The notes under the pieces: generated by a model
Told to the model about the DNA's origin: nothing
The model's database searches: none
The model's input: the letters and a program-made list of their open reading frames with translations, nothing else
Made by a program: the position numbers and the translations under genes
Assembly: GCF_900166585.1 (NCBI RefSeq)
Contig: NZ_FVZC01000008.1
Coordinates: forward strand, 310,001-374,000
From: Mesobacillus jeotgali
GTDB lineage: Bacteria > Bacillota > Bacilli > Bacillales > Cytobacillaceae
Direction: 5' to 3'
DNA length: 64,000 bases
In this document: positions 44,612 through 54,660 of the stretch, piece by piece
Layout of the letters: each line of letters begins with the position of its first letter
How positions within the stretch are numbered: the first letter of the stretch is position 1

Positions 44612-45247
44612 TCACTTTTTGCTCTCTATTAAGTCTGCTACGAGAATATACCGTTCTGGAGCGTCTCCGATGTAATCAAAAGGGTAGCAAGTACTGACGG
44701 TAAGGGTAGGTCTTGGTTTCGGGACAATGACAGTTCTGTCATCTGCATCCACTATTCTCACCTTACGCACCTTGTAGGTGAAGGTTCCGGCTTCTGTGGT
44801 CACTTGAAGTAAGTCGCCTCTTCCTACATCACCAAGCTTTCGAAAGACAGTATCACGGTGTCCTGAAAGGACTGAATTGTCTCTTTCGCCAGGCAACACG
44901 CTGCCTGCAAAGTGTCCTACTCCTTTTTCCAGCTCGTCCTCATCCGTTCCATGATAGATTGGCAAATTAGCATCAATCGTTGGAATCGAAAGGTTGCCCA
45001 TCATTTCCCCTAATTTAGGTCGATCGGGATACAGTTCGGCTTTTCTTGGTTTCTTATCCTTCAATCCATTTGGAGCCTCTGAAGACATTACTGTATTTGT
45101 ATCTCCTGTCTTAAATAAAAGATATCCTTTCATGAACTTATAGGCATTCGACCCGCTGAACCAAACGCCAATAACTATAATGCCAACAGATAAGGAAAGA
45201 AGAACCAAATTCCTGGTTCTCCTTTTTCTCTTCTTAATATTAGACAC
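44612..45247 (-). CDS. srtD: class D sortase
   Basis: The 211-residue protein has an N-terminal membrane anchor (NLVLLSLSVGIIVIGVWF), a catalytic His in LSGHRDTVF, Cys in LTVSTCYPFDY and Arg in PERYILVADL, spaced as in class D sortases (YhcS-like). It attaches LPxTA-bearing proteins to the cell wall. The GTG start overlaps the end of the acidic surface protein gene by eight bases, so the enzyme is co-translated with its likely substrate. Confidence 0.9.
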   Translation of the reverse strand: MSNIKKRKRRTRNLVLLSLSVGIIVIGVWFSGSNAYKFMKGYLLFKTGDTNTVMSSEAPNGLKDKKPRKAELYPDRPKLGEMMGNLSIPTIDANLPIYHGTDEDELEKGVGHFAGSVLPGERDNSVLSGHRDTVFRKLGDVGRGDLLQVTTEAGTFTYKVRKVRIVDADDRTVIVPKPRPTLTVSTCYPFDYIGDAPERYILVADLIESKK

Positions 45248-46430
45248 GGCTCATCTTCACTTTCCTGAATACGAGCACACCTAGCAGGATTGTGCCGAGA
45301 CCAGCCAGTGAATTTTGAAGGTAGTCAGAAGCAGTGTTTGGCAGCTTTCCTCCATTCACAGTTCTAACAGGAGCATTTGCGGGAACCTTATCAATAGCTT
45401 GCTTTACTTCTTTTGCAACTTTTTTTGTATCCTTAAGATTTTTGCCTGTCTCTTCTACAAAGTCAGAGCCAAACATTTCTTTTGTCACGATCATGTCTGC
45501 TAAAAACTCGCCAGACTTAGAATAAATTTTAATTAATAAATCTGAGCCCTTAATATCATCCATTTGTATCAAGTTTGCGAAGGAGATAGGAGTAGATTTT
45601 CCATCTTTCGCTAAATAATATTCAACCTTGATATTCATTAGATTAAGCAACTCATCCCAAATATCTATAAACTCCGCAATTTGCTCTGCAGTTAACTCTG
45701 AAGCACTATCAAACTCGGGGAACGCCATCAAGCGGTTGCCGATGTCTTCCATGGATATCATGAATTGTTCTTCGTTAAAATTTGGATCCTCCATTAATGA
45801 GATGAAGTAGTCCGTTAATTTTTCAGCTTCATCAATGGTAAGGCCAATAGAATCCATTACCTGAATAAGCTCATCCTCAGCATCGGAAAGGTAGTAGGAT
45901 GCAATGGCAAGTTGCAGGTCTTCGATATACGTATAGTTTTCAACTGAATCATCGTAATTTTTTAAGAATGACTCAAGCTCTTCGACTGAGCTGAATTCAA
46001 ATTCTTCAAGGAGGGTCTGAAGGTTTTCATCCGTGATCAGAGTTTGTTCCTCAGGGAAAAGCCAGTTTGAGACATCATAATAAAGATCTCCGATAAATAT
46101 ATATTGTTCTAAAGTTTTTCCGTTCACTAAAAGCAGTTCGTTTAATTCTTTTTCTGTTAGTTCCATTTCATTGAGCAACTCTTGAAGATTTTTATCATCT
46201 ACCATAGGCCCTAAATATACCTTTATTTCTTCAAGTGTTTCGAATTCTTCAAGCACAGACTCATGAGGTACAGCGTTTAAATAAGAGGTGAACTGTTCCT
46301 CCGTCATGCCAATTTCTTTAAGATAGTTTTGGAATTCTGAACTCTTTGGATCGACCGCAGCAAAAGCAGCTAATGGCAAAGTACCCAGTGATAACGCAAC
46401 AGCTAATAATATGGATAAGACCCTCTTCAA
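45240..46430 (-). CDS. processed acidic surface protein, LPNTA sortase substrate
   Basis: The 396-residue protein has a signal peptide (AFA-A cleavage region), a long, very acidic helical body with repeated 40-residue-like patterns, and a C-terminal sorting signal: LPNTASDYL, then a hydrophobic helix, then a basic tail. LPxTA-type signals are the targets of class D sortases, and the sortase gene overlaps its stop. The role of this acidic surface family is not known; processing is part of the family name. Confidence 0.88.
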   Translation of the reverse strand: MKRVLSILLAVALSLGTLPLAAFAAVDPKSSEFQNYLKEIGMTEEQFTSYLNAVPHESVLEEFETLEEIKVYLGPMVDDKNLQELLNEMELTEKELNELLLVNGKTLEQYIFIGDLYYDVSNWLFPEEQTLITDENLQTLLEEFEFSSVEELESFLKNYDDSVENYTYIEDLQLAIASYYLSDAEDELIQVMDSIGLTIDEAEKLTDYFISLMEDPNFNEEQFMISMEDIGNRLMAFPEFDSASELTAEQIAEFIDIWDELLNLMNIKVEYYLAKDGKSTPISFANLIQMDDIKGSDLLIKIYSKSGEFLADMIVTKEMFGSDFVEETGKNLKDTKKVAKEVKQAIDKVPANAPVRTVNGGKLPNTASDYLQNSLAGLGTILLGVLVFRKVKMSRV

Positions 46431-46649
46431 ATTGATGCTTCCTCCTACATTTTCAAATAGATTTCAAGAATAGTTTAACTACTTTCTAATATAGTGGATA
46501 GTGGAATAAAATGGATGAGGTTAAGGTTGCAGTTCTACTAAATAATTTCTATATCATTAGTCCTGGATACTTTCGGCAGGATAAGAACCTTTCAAACCTT
46601 ATCATGAAAAGGGTACAGCGTATGATCGATCACTCTACCAATAAAAAAA

Positions 46650-46678
46650 GCCCAGCAACCATACCAGGTTTGCTGGGC
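46650..46678 (-). terminator. terminator of the 5'-nucleotidase gene
   Basis: On the minus strand GCCCAGCA and TGCTGGGC form a stem, followed by a run of T (46643-46649). Confidence 0.85.
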
Positions 46679-46688
46679 ATTAAACTCT

Positions 46689-48323
46689 TTAGTTCGCCAA
46701 ATTGATGATACGGCCTTCTACTGTTGGACTTACAGTGCGGCCTTCTTGTGCATTCACATATTCAGTGAAGATTTCCCAGTCGACGAAACCTGGCTCACTG
46801 ACACGGCCTTCACTATAAGCCTTTCCGAAGACGTCGTATCCATCTCCGCCTTTTGCAGTAAACGTATTTGTCGCGACAGTATACATTTTGCCAGGATCGA
46901 TAGTGACGTAGTTGACACCATCTTCTTTTACCTCAATGGATTTTACACGCTGGCCAGCTGGAAGGGAGCTCTCGTAAGTGAACTTTAAGCCTGATACCTG
47001 CAGGAAGCCACCGAATGCAGTTGGGGCATCCTTAACGCTATGCTCCAACGCTTCTTTAATTTCAGCACCAGTAAGCTGCATGATTCCTAAAGAATTGCCA
47101 AAGGGCATGACTTCAAGTACTTTCGCCATGGTAATGTCTCCGGCGTTAACTGATGTTCGGATACCACCGCCGTTTTGGACTGCGATTACTGTAGCCGGAT
47201 TGATGGTTTTCGCTTTTGCGAGCATTCCATCTGTAATCAGGTTGCCAAGGTTTGTTTCACCTGTTCTTGCGGCAGGGTTTCCGCCAACTAAATTAACAGT
47301 TGTAGATCCGATTACTGTCTTTTTCATCTCATCCACTGCAGGTTTATATTTCTTGTTAAGGATTTCTGCAGCTTTTGCATCCTCTGTAAAATTGTTAACA
47401 TCGAGTAATTCACCCGCATACTCGATAACCCGGCCATTTTTATTAAATTTAACATCCAGAGTACCAAGGAATTTTCCATACTCATTTGCCTGGACAATGA
47501 CAGTAGGTTCCTTGCCAGCCTCTACAAATACTGGTTCACTTAATTTAACATGTGTGTGACCGCCGACAATGACATCAATGCCTTCTACTTCTTCAGCAAG
47601 AGTCAGGTCATTGTCCCCGCCGCCGTCATTCAGACCGATATGAGTAAGGGCAATGATTTTATTGATTCCCTGTTCTTCAAAAGCTTTAACCGCTTCTCTG
47701 GCTTCATTGAGATAATCAGTGAACTCGACACCTTCGCCAGGGCTGGAGATGTCCATTGTTTCAGCAGTAGTAAGACCGAAGATCCCAATCTTCTCTCCAT
47801 TAACCTCTTTAACGATACCTTTATAGACTTCACCGTCATTTGCTTTCGCCGAGAACTCGTTATTCGCAAGCATATTCATATTCTGATCGTTTTCAAAGTT
47901 TACGTTTGCGCTGATCAATGGGAATTCCGCATCTTTTACGAAGTTTGCTAGAGTAGCTGTACCTTTATCAAATTCATGGTTTCCGAATGTCATGGCATCA
48001 TAGCCTGCCAGATTCATGAACTCTAAATCAGCTAGTCCCAAATACTCGTTAAAATAAAGAGTTCCTGAGAAAACATCGCCAGCATCCAATAATAATGTAT
48101 TTGCATTCTCTTTACGTACCTGATTAATCGCTGAAATCCTTTTTGCGACAGTGTCCAGGTGGGCGTGCGTATCATTGGTATGCATGAGCGTTAACTCATA
48201 AGGCTTGCCAGGTTTCACGCCCTTCATGTTAGCCGATACAGCAGGCACCGCAATAGATGTCAAAAGAGCCGCAGAAGCAGCTATTGATAAAAACTTACGG
48301 TAAAAATTGGTACGGTAGTTCAT
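46689..48323 (-). CDS. secreted 5'-nucleotidase/metallophosphatase
   Basis: The 544-residue protein has a signal peptide and a calcineurin-like metallophosphatase domain: MHTNDTHAHLD, DAGDVFSG, TFGNHEFDKG, ITHIGLNDG-like and VGGHTHVKLSEP, followed by the 5'-nucleotidase C-terminal domain (FGNSLGIMQLTG, VATNTFTAKGGDGYDVFG). It removes phosphate from extracellular nucleotides, like B. subtilis YfkN. The ATG at 48323 is nine bases from GGAGG; an ATG two codons upstream is too close. It has no LPxTG signal, so it is probably free or wall-associated. Confidence 0.92.
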   Translation of the reverse strand: MNYRTNFYRKFLSIAASAALLTSIAVPAVSANMKGVKPGKPYELTLMHTNDTHAHLDTVAKRISAINQVRKENANTLLLDAGDVFSGTLYFNEYLGLADLEFMNLAGYDAMTFGNHEFDKGTATLANFVKDAEFPLISANVNFENDQNMNMLANNEFSAKANDGEVYKGIVKEVNGEKIGIFGLTTAETMDISSPGEGVEFTDYLNEAREAVKAFEEQGINKIIALTHIGLNDGGGDNDLTLAEEVEGIDVIVGGHTHVKLSEPVFVEAGKEPTVIVQANEYGKFLGTLDVKFNKNGRVIEYAGELLDVNNFTEDAKAAEILNKKYKPAVDEMKKTVIGSTTVNLVGGNPAARTGETNLGNLITDGMLAKAKTINPATVIAVQNGGGIRTSVNAGDITMAKVLEVMPFGNSLGIMQLTGAEIKEALEHSVKDAPTAFGGFLQVSGLKFTYESSLPAGQRVKSIEVKEDGVNYVTIDPGKMYTVATNTFTAKGGDGYDVFGKAYSEGRVSEPGFVDWEIFTEYVNAQEGRTVSPTVEGRIINLAN

Positions 48324-48603
48324 TAACATTTTCCTCCTTGTCAAACTAAAGTGATCTTGCTAGTAAACTAATTACCATTGTTAAAAAACTTGATTCTATC
48401 AAATTAATTATATTAAAGAGTGAATAAATTGAAAACTCTTATTTTAGTTTAAAAGACCTAAGGATAAGGTTGGGGTGGATGAATACATGGAGCTCTGTGA
48501 AATTTATATTTCAATAAGGGGAAAGACTCAGTTTTTTTATGAAGGGTTTTCCAATAATCTGGCGAATTATTCTGACATATAGAGAGAATGTTGGGGGAAA
48601 ATG

Positions 48604-49308
48604 ATGAAAAAGATAAGGAAATTAGTTAAGTTAGGCATTTTGTTGACTGTATTCCTAAGTGGGTGCTCAGGAAGGATTCAAGAGGAAAAGGTGGTCATGG
48701 CAGAGAGCAAAGAGATAATTAAGACTGATTTTACTGAAACGAAGTTACCAGTAATTAAAGACTTTATGCCTAATATGAATTTTGTATCACAAAGCAACAT
48801 GCAAACTCACATCGTATTGCATTTCATAAGTAATGCGGCGAACAATCCCGAGAACCCCTATGATTATGAAGATATCAAGAAAATCTTAATTGATTACAAT
48901 GTTGCTCCCCATTATATGATTGATCGAAAAGGGGAAATCTATTTCCTGCTTCCGGAAACCCGGGCTGCCCGTCATTCAGGCAAGGGGAAAATTGAGGGAT
49001 ATACAGATTATGATGATCATTTAAATGAATACTCAATCGGCATTGAGTTAATGGCTATCGGAACCGAGGCCGAAATGCAACAGATTATGTCGTCTGAGCA
49101 TTACAAAAAGATACCTGCAGAACATATAGGCTATACAGAAGCACAATATAAAGCTCTTAATTTATTGATAGATGATATATTGGCTAGAAACAAAAGGATA
49201 AAAAGAGACAGGGTGCACATTATCGGTCATGATGAATACGCACCAGACCGTAAAACAGATCCTGGAGATTTGTTTAATTGGGACAAGATTTTCTTAACTG
49301 CAGAATAG
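48604..49308 (+). CDS. lipoprotein N-acetylmuramoyl-L-alanine amidase (Amidase_2/PGRP-type)
   Basis: The 234-residue protein has the lipobox FLSGC and then an Amidase_2 domain: VLHFISN (first His ligand), ARHSGKG (second His) and GHDEYAPDRKTDPGDLF with the third metal ligand and catalytic region. It cleaves the bond between N-acetylmuramic acid and L-alanine in peptidoglycan, at the outer membrane face. The second of two ATGs is chosen because it has better spacing from GGGGGA. It is monocistronic, and a terminator lies 145 bp downstream. Confidence 0.85.
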   Translation: MKKIRKLVKLGILLTVFLSGCSGRIQEEKVVMAESKEIIKTDFTETKLPVIKDFMPNMNFVSQSNMQTHIVLHFISNAANNPENPYDYEDIKKILIDYNVAPHYMIDRKGEIYFLLPETRAARHSGKGKIEGYTDYDDHLNEYSIGIELMAIGTEAEMQQIMSSEHYKKIPAEHIGYTEAQYKALNLLIDDILARNKRIKRDRVHIIGHDEYAPDRKTDPGDLFNWDKIFLTAE

Positions 49309-49452
49309 CTAATTAGTAAGTCCATTTTTGTATTCCAGGTAAGCTGCCTAGCGATTCATTGAAACATTTGTTTAACAAAGTGTGACCTTATTGTTCTGTA
49401 TGTAATAAACAATTCATTTAGGCTCTAATACCACTGAGTATTACATCGACCC

Positions 49453-49487
49453 AACGCAGCCCTCTGTCCAAAGAAGCTGCGTTTTTC
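49453..49487 (+). terminator. terminator downstream of the amidase gene
   Basis: AACGCAGC and GCTGCGTT pair, followed by five T. Confidence 0.75.
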
Positions 49488-49717
49488 TCTTTCAAAATCT
49501 TATCTTCTTACATCCTTCATTTAAAATCCCAATACTGCAGCTTATCGTTATGACTTCGCTCTTCTTTTTAATACAGTATCGGACGATGTCGCTTTACTGA
49601 CTGTTCTCTCAAAGCTTCATAGTCTTCACTGGATTTCTAATAGTATTTTCTACCCAAATCAGTTCTAATTTTGTCGAAATTATTTCGCTACTCAAATAAT
49701 TCATGCTATAATCCGTT

Positions 49718-49774
49718 TTGTAAGCGTTTACTAAAATTAACTAATTTTACATAAATAATTTAGTAAAATTTTAC
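49718..49774 (+). promoter_or_regulatory. cre box and GTAAAAT repeats before the tandem esterase
   Basis: TTGTAAGCGTTTACTA (49718-49733) fits the CcpA cre consensus exactly. ATTTTAC (49744-49750), TAGTAAAAT (49761-49769) and the perfect palindrome GTAAAATTTTAC (49763-49774) follow. The same half-sites recur before galE and lacZ, hinting at a common regulator. Confidence 0.55.
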
Positions 49775-49814
49775 GAAATTAGTAGCGCTTTTTAAAATCC
49801 AGGGGAGGGTATTT

Positions 49815-52800
49815 ATGAATAAAAAGAAATTCTTTTCATGGTTGTCAGTTGCTATTTTGCTATGTTCATTGATTCCGTCAAGTGTTGTGGCATTTGATGG
49901 TGAATCCGGTGAAAATGGCAAGCTTGATTTGTCGGGAGATTGGTTATTTACCCTCGGAGATAATGTCGAGGAATTTTCTAAACCTGATTATGATCACTCG
50001 AATTGGAATTCCTTAAAACCTGGTACAGGCTTTTTGAGCGGTGCGGATTTCCCGGAGAATTCCTTTGCCTGGTACCGTACAAAGTTCGTCGTTCCAAAAG
50101 ACTTTTCTAAGGACGCATTGACACTTGCCCTTGGCAAAATAGACGATGCCGATGAGGTGTACCTGAACGGCAAGCTTCTTGCTTCGACTGGTTTTAAGGA
50201 GGGGAAGTTCAATCAATCCTTCTGGTCGCAAAGCAGAGAGTACGAGCTTCATGCATCAAGCCTTAAGTATGGAAAAGAAAATGTGTTAGCTGTAAGGGTT
50301 TATAATGCCGGCGGGGGCGGAGGGATCTATGAAGGCCCATTGGGTATTTTCAGTGAAACTGCGCTGAGAGAAGAAAAAGGGCTTCCTAACGTACTTGCTG
50401 GGAAAGAGGAAACAAAGCAGCTGCTGAACTTTGTGAAGACTCAAAAGCGTTTCCTTGAAACGAAGAAGTTTGACTCGTATATTGAAACTTTTTCAGAGAC
50501 CTATTTCCATGATGGATATGACAAAGAGAGACAGCTTAAGCTTGTGACTAGCTGGTATGATCAACATGATGTGATTAAACAAAAGGATGACCGGGCAGTA
50601 GTTTTTAAAGATGGAAATACGTATATATTATCCACTCATCGAACGATATCTGGAATGAAAGATGACCAGGCAGTGACAATCATTGATGAAAAACAGGAAC
50701 GCTTTTTTACTAAAAAAGATGGAAAGTTTTACGAAGTTGGAAATCAAAGCAGATTCTATCAGGATTCTTACTACTCAAAATCGTTCCAAAAGGACATGGA
50801 TTACCGGGTTTATCTGCCAGACGGGTATCTGCAGTCCAAAGAACATTATCCTGTTGTATACCTTTTACATCAGTACGGAAGCTCGAGTCAGCAATATGAA
50901 GTTGATCAGCTGAATCAAAAACTCGATAAGTGGATGGAAGAAGGCAAAATGCAGAAAATGATTGTCGTTATGCCTGATACCTCCGGAAATAGCTGGTATG
51001 TCAACAAGCAGAATGAGCCATGGGAAGACTTGATCACCAAGGATTTTGTACCTCATGTCGACAGCATGTACCGAACGATTGATGAGCCAGATTTCCGCGG
51101 TATTTCAGGAGTATCGATGGGTGGATTTGGCGCCTATGTAATCGGCCTGAACCATCCTGAAATTTTCCAGTCGATTGCCAGCCATATGGGAGCATTGAGC
51201 TACGAATTTGAAGGACAGAATCCTCTTAAGTTGATTAAGAGTTTAAATGAAAAAGAGGCGGAACCAAATGCCACAATCACAAAGCTGAAACAGTTCTCCT
51301 TCTATCTTGATGGCGGTACTGAGGATGCTTTAACATCCAGGACAAATTCAACGAATGATATTCATAAATATTTTAGGAAATATAATATTCCGCACCAGTA
51401 CAGCACACGTGCGGGCGGCCATAACAGTGAATTTTATTTAGCATCGATGGATAAATCCTTTGCGATGCACAGCAGCCATTTTACAAAATCACTGGCCAGC
51501 GGTGGTTTGAAGGTTAGCCCTCAAGCTGTAAGCAGTAATGAGACCAAGGTGACGGCACAATATGAAGTATCAGTCAGTGAGGATATTGAGCTGTATTCAG
51601 GGGAAAGTGCCCATATTCCTATGAATATATCTCTGCGGGTACAGGATTCGGAAGGAAAGCGAGTTTATAAAGAAAGTAAAGATCTCCCCGGAGTAGAGGC
51701 AAAAGATTATAATGGAGAGTTTTCAATTCCGGCGGATCAATTAAAAGGATCGCAGAATTATACAGTAAAACTATCACTTTCCCTTCTTGGCAAAGCAATC
51801 GATATCTCCAGCAGGCCGCTGATTATGGTCAGCCCAGTCATCAATGCTGATGGCGAGGCGCATTTTGACCTGCTTGGTGATTGGAAGTTCAAGCTTGATA
51901 ACGATGCGAATAACCCGATAGATGGGAATTCAGCAGATATAAGTGGATGGCCTGTAGTTCAGCCGGGACTGGAATGGTGGAAAAACGGGTTCGGAGGATA
52001 TGAAGAGATCCAAAGTTATAACGGTGCAGCATGGTATGTAAGGGAATTTACACTGCCAGAGGAATTCCCGGCAAGTGGTTTAACGCTGTTAGGCGGGAAG
52101 ATTGATGATGCAGATGAAATCTTTATTAACGGCCAATTAGTGGGCCGCACAGGAATGGAAAATGGGCAGTTTAAGCAATCTCATTGGGCAGAGCTTAGAG
52201 AATATAAAATTGCTGATTCCGTTTTAAAACCTGGTGAGACAAATAAGATTGCGATTAAAATTTTTGATAACAGCGGCGATGGAGGTTTATACTCCGGGCC
52301 AATTGGGATTTATTCCGAAAAATCCCTGCGGAAAGCCAAGGGTCTTCCATATGAAAAGCCTGCTGCAGATGTCGGGCAGCAAGTTAAGGACCTTTTTACA
52401 AAACAAATAGCTTCTTTGAACAAAAAGGATATTGAAGGATTTAGTGAAACGATATCGGAGGATTATTTCCATGATGGGGAAACAAAGGCGGACCTTGTCA
52501 GCCGTATACAGGAATGGTTTGCTAACGGTGAGGTAATTGCGGAAGCTAATCTTGTCCAGGCATATATGGACGGAGAGAAAATTCTGCTAGAGGGCAACCT
52601 GGTGGTAAAAACCAGAAATGCTGATGGATCTACCGAGACTTTATCGGATGAAAGCCTGGCTAACTATTTTACCGTTGAAAATGGCGCCGTTCTGGAGACG
52701 GGAAACCAGAAGAGATTCTTCGTTGACAGCTACTATTCTCAAAGTCTTGGAAAAGAAAAAACAGCCCGTGTGTATTTGCCTGAAGGCTATGAAAATAGCG

Positions 52801-53426
52801 ATAAGCAGTATCCAGTTGTTTATCTGCTGCATCAATTCCAAAGTGACAGCTCCGCGTTCGAACTGGATAAGGTTGACCAGATCCTTGACCAGGCGATTGC
52901 CGGAAACGAACTAGATGAAATGATTGTCGTCATGCCTGATTCTGACGGGATGAGCTGGTGGGTCAACCAGGGAAACGGCGGCCAGTGGATGGATATGGTC
53001 ACAAAGGATTTGGTCCCTTATATTGACCAAACCTACAGAACTATTGCTGATAAGGAACATCGCGGAATATCCGGCGTTTCCATGGGCGGTTTTGGAGCTT
53101 ATGTAATCGGCATGCAAAATACGGATATGTTTACATCCTTCGCCAGCCATATGGGCGCTTTAAGCGGCGTCGTCGAAGGTCAGAATCCAATTCAGCTTGT
53201 AAAGGCTGCTGATCCAGCAAAGCTTCGTGAATTATCGTTCTACTTTGATAGTGGAGACCAGGATTTCTATAAATTTGACATCCCGGCTATTGACCTGCAT
53301 CACTACTTAAAATCAGTAGATGTACCGCACGAGTTCGAAATCAGAAGCGGAAACCACAACAGCGAATTCTACACGGGATCAATAGTAAAGTCATTTAAGC
53401 ATCATAGTGAACATTTTAAAAAGTAA
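49815..53426 (+). CDS. secreted tandem esterase (two copies of jelly roll + esterase)
   Basis: The 1203-residue protein has a signal peptide (cleavage near VVA-F) and two copies of one domain set. Copy 1 has a sugar-binding jelly roll (about 35-180), an intermediate segment (about 195-305) and an alpha/beta-hydrolase esterase (about 310-560); copy 2 is at about 683-835, 850-960 and 965-1203. Both esterases keep the nucleophile in GVSMGGFGAY (Ser434, Ser1089) and a C-terminal HNSEFY histidine. The jelly rolls resemble those of GH2 enzymes. It probably de-esterifies acylated plant or microbial polysaccharide. GGGGAGG precedes the ATG. No LPxTG is seen, and a cre site lies upstream. Confidence 0.78.
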   Translation: MNKKKFFSWLSVAILLCSLIPSSVVAFDGESGENGKLDLSGDWLFTLGDNVEEFSKPDYDHSNWNSLKPGTGFLSGADFPENSFAWYRTKFVVPKDFSKDALTLALGKIDDADEVYLNGKLLASTGFKEGKFNQSFWSQSREYELHASSLKYGKENVLAVRVYNAGGGGGIYEGPLGIFSETALREEKGLPNVLAGKEETKQLLNFVKTQKRFLETKKFDSYIETFSETYFHDGYDKERQLKLVTSWYDQHDVIKQKDDRAVVFKDGNTYILSTHRTISGMKDDQAVTIIDEKQERFFTKKDGKFYEVGNQSRFYQDSYYSKSFQKDMDYRVYLPDGYLQSKEHYPVVYLLHQYGSSSQQYEVDQLNQKLDKWMEEGKMQKMIVVMPDTSGNSWYVNKQNEPWEDLITKDFVPHVDSMYRTIDEPDFRGISGVSMGGFGAYVIGLNHPEIFQSIASHMGALSYEFEGQNPLKLIKSLNEKEAEPNATITKLKQFSFYLDGGTEDALTSRTNSTNDIHKYFRKYNIPHQYSTRAGGHNSEFYLASMDKSFAMHSSHFTKSLASGGLKVSPQAVSSNETKVTAQYEVSVSEDIELYSGESAHIPMNISLRVQDSEGKRVYKESKDLPGVEAKDYNGEFSIPADQLKGSQNYTVKLSLSLLGKAIDISSRPLIMVSPVINADGEAHFDLLGDWKFKLDNDANNPIDGNSADISGWPVVQPGLEWWKNGFGGYEEIQSYNGAAWYVREFTLPEEFPASGLTLLGGKIDDADEIFINGQLVGRTGMENGQFKQSHWAELREYKIADSVLKPGETNKIAIKIFDNSGDGGLYSGPIGIYSEKSLRKAKGLPYEKPAADVGQQVKDLFTKQIASLNKKDIEGFSETISEDYFHDGETKADLVSRIQEWFANGEVIAEANLVQAYMDGEKILLEGNLVVKTRNADGSTETLSDESLANYFTVENGAVLETGNQKRFFVDSYYSQSLGKEKTARVYLPEGYENSDKQYPVVYLLHQFQSDSSAFELDKVDQILDQAIAGNELDEMIVVMPDSDGMSWWVNQGNGGQWMDMVTKDLVPYIDQTYRTIADKEHRGISGVSMGGFGAYVIGMQNTDMFTSFASHMGALSGVVEGQNPIQLVKAADPAKLRELSFYFDSGDQDFYKFDIPAIDLHHYLKSVDVPHEFEIRSGNHNSEFYTGSIVKSFKHHSEHFKK

Positions 53427-53445
53427 AGAATGTTCTATTAATGAG

Positions 53446-53488
53446 TAAACCAACCAACCATCTATTTTTAAGATGGATGGTTGGTTTA
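53446..53488 (+). terminator. hairpin after the tandem esterase gene
   Basis: TAAACCAACCAACCATCT and its near complement form an 18-bp stem; T run is short, so it may be a processing rather than a terminator hairpin. Confidence 0.55.
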
Positions 53489-53669
53489 CAAATGAGTTTG
53501 AAACTATCAAAAGATTACTGTGTTTACCTGGTTGCTCTGTTTTATGTTTTCCTGAATTAGAAGTTGTCTCCTCATATTGCGATACAATTTGTTCGGATAA
53601 GTTATTTTTCTGTAAAATTGGGTAAATTGTAACTAACAAACAAACCCAAACAGAAAGCAGGGATGGATG

Positions 53670-53936
53670 ATGAACAATGAAAAGAATTCTAACTCTTTTA
53701 AACAAGAACTGAACTTGAATATGTACATGGACGCCATTCATGATACTGATAATACTGAGTTGATACTCGTACGAGATAAAACCAGATATACCGACGGTGC
53801 AAACAAAATTATCCAAAAGGTACAGAATGAGTTCCTGAAGAAAAGAAGGGAAAAAGAAATTGATTTGGCTCTTGAAAACAAGGATAAAGAGAGATTCATG
53901 GAACTGACTTCGGATAACTGGAAGGATGCTTTGTAA
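53670..53936 (+). CDS. IDEAL-domain-like protein (YhzC-like) near comK
   Basis: The 88-residue soluble protein ends with an IDEAL-type segment: EIDLALENKDKERFMELTSD. In B. subtilis the IDEAL-domain gene yhzC sits next to comK, and here comK is 1.4 kb away, which supports the identity. The second of two adjacent ATGs is used. IDEAL domains occur in several regulatory Bacillus proteins, but their function is poorly known. A terminator follows. Confidence 0.65.
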   Translation: MNNEKNSNSFKQELNLNMYMDAIHDTDNTELILVRDKTRYTDGANKIIQKVQNEFLKKRREKEIDLALENKDKERFMELTSDNWKDAL

Positions 53937-53966
53937 AGTGAAATTGATTAATATATGGTTTATATA

Positions 53967-54007
53967 AAAAGCCTGAAACCAAGAAAATTTGTGGTTTCAG
54001 GCTTTTG
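53967..54007 (+). terminator. terminator of the IDEAL-domain gene
   Basis: AAAGCCTGAAACC and GGTTTCAGGCTTT form a 13-bp stem with T after. The reverse strand can also read it. Confidence 0.85.
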
Positions 54008-54168
54008 TTTTGACGATAGTTATCCTACTCCAGCGATTGCTGTTTCTTCATTTATTAACCATAAAAAGACGACCGGTTTTTTCATTTTGCTCATATAATT
54101 TGATATTTCGCCAATAAGGCTGTGAAAATCGCCAATAAAATGTTTTCTAAGCAGGACACTAATCTTTA

Positions 54169-54660
54169 TTAATCAACAATCTCAACCATTTGATCCTTAA
54201 GCTTCTTTTTAGCCCCATTCCTCCACTGTTTTACCGCTGATATAGATACATGCTCTTTTTCAGCTATTTCCCTTATAGATAGAAAATCAAGGCAAGTGTA
54301 GATGACCCACTTTGTTTCTTTTTCAGTGAGATCCTGGCAATAGCTAAGCAGAAACTCGAGTTCAAGCGGTTGTTCCACGTTTGTTTCTTCAACCGTCTCC
54401 CAATATTCCTCCTTAGGATGAATACTCCGTTCTTCAAACCGGTTATTTCGGTTCATTTCATTTAAGATTTGCCCTTTTACATATGAATAGGCAAAGTTGG
54501 TGAATTCGCCCTTTTGAGGATTGAAAGCTTCTGCTGCTTCCCAAAGTCCAACGAGACCAATATGAAAGTAGTCTTCTTTATTTTTATAAATATGGAGAGA
54601 ACGGATAATTTTGTGAATCATTGGCTCATATTGATTTGCCAATTGTTCAAAGTCTTCCAT
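54169..54660 (-). CDS. small sigma-70-family RNA polymerase sigma factor
   Basis: The 163-residue protein contains only sigma regions 2 (DYFHIGLVGLWEAAEAFNPQ then FTNFAYSYVKGQILNEMNR) and 4 (LTEKETKWVIYTCL, then a helix-turn-helix IREIAEKEHVSISAVKQWRN). It lacks regions 1 and 3, like SigH/ComX-type or ECF factors. The ATG at 54660 has AAAGG about eight bases upstream; a longer frame begins at 54717. It is divergent from comK with 660 bp between. A competence or stress role is inferred from position. No anti-sigma gene is adjacent. Confidence 0.75.
   Translation of the reverse strand: MEDFEQLANQYEPMIHKIIRSLHIYKNKEDYFHIGLVGLWEAAEAFNPQKGEFTNFAYSYVKGQILNEMNRNNRFEERSIHPKEEYWETVEETNVEQPLELEFLLSYCQDLTEKETKWVIYTCLDFLSIREIAEKEHVSISAVKQWRNGAKKKLKDQMVEIVD

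Noticed and set aside
46511..46705. 64-codon plus-strand frame before the 5'-nucleotidase
   Set aside because: It spans the nucleotidase terminator and has no homology that I recognise.
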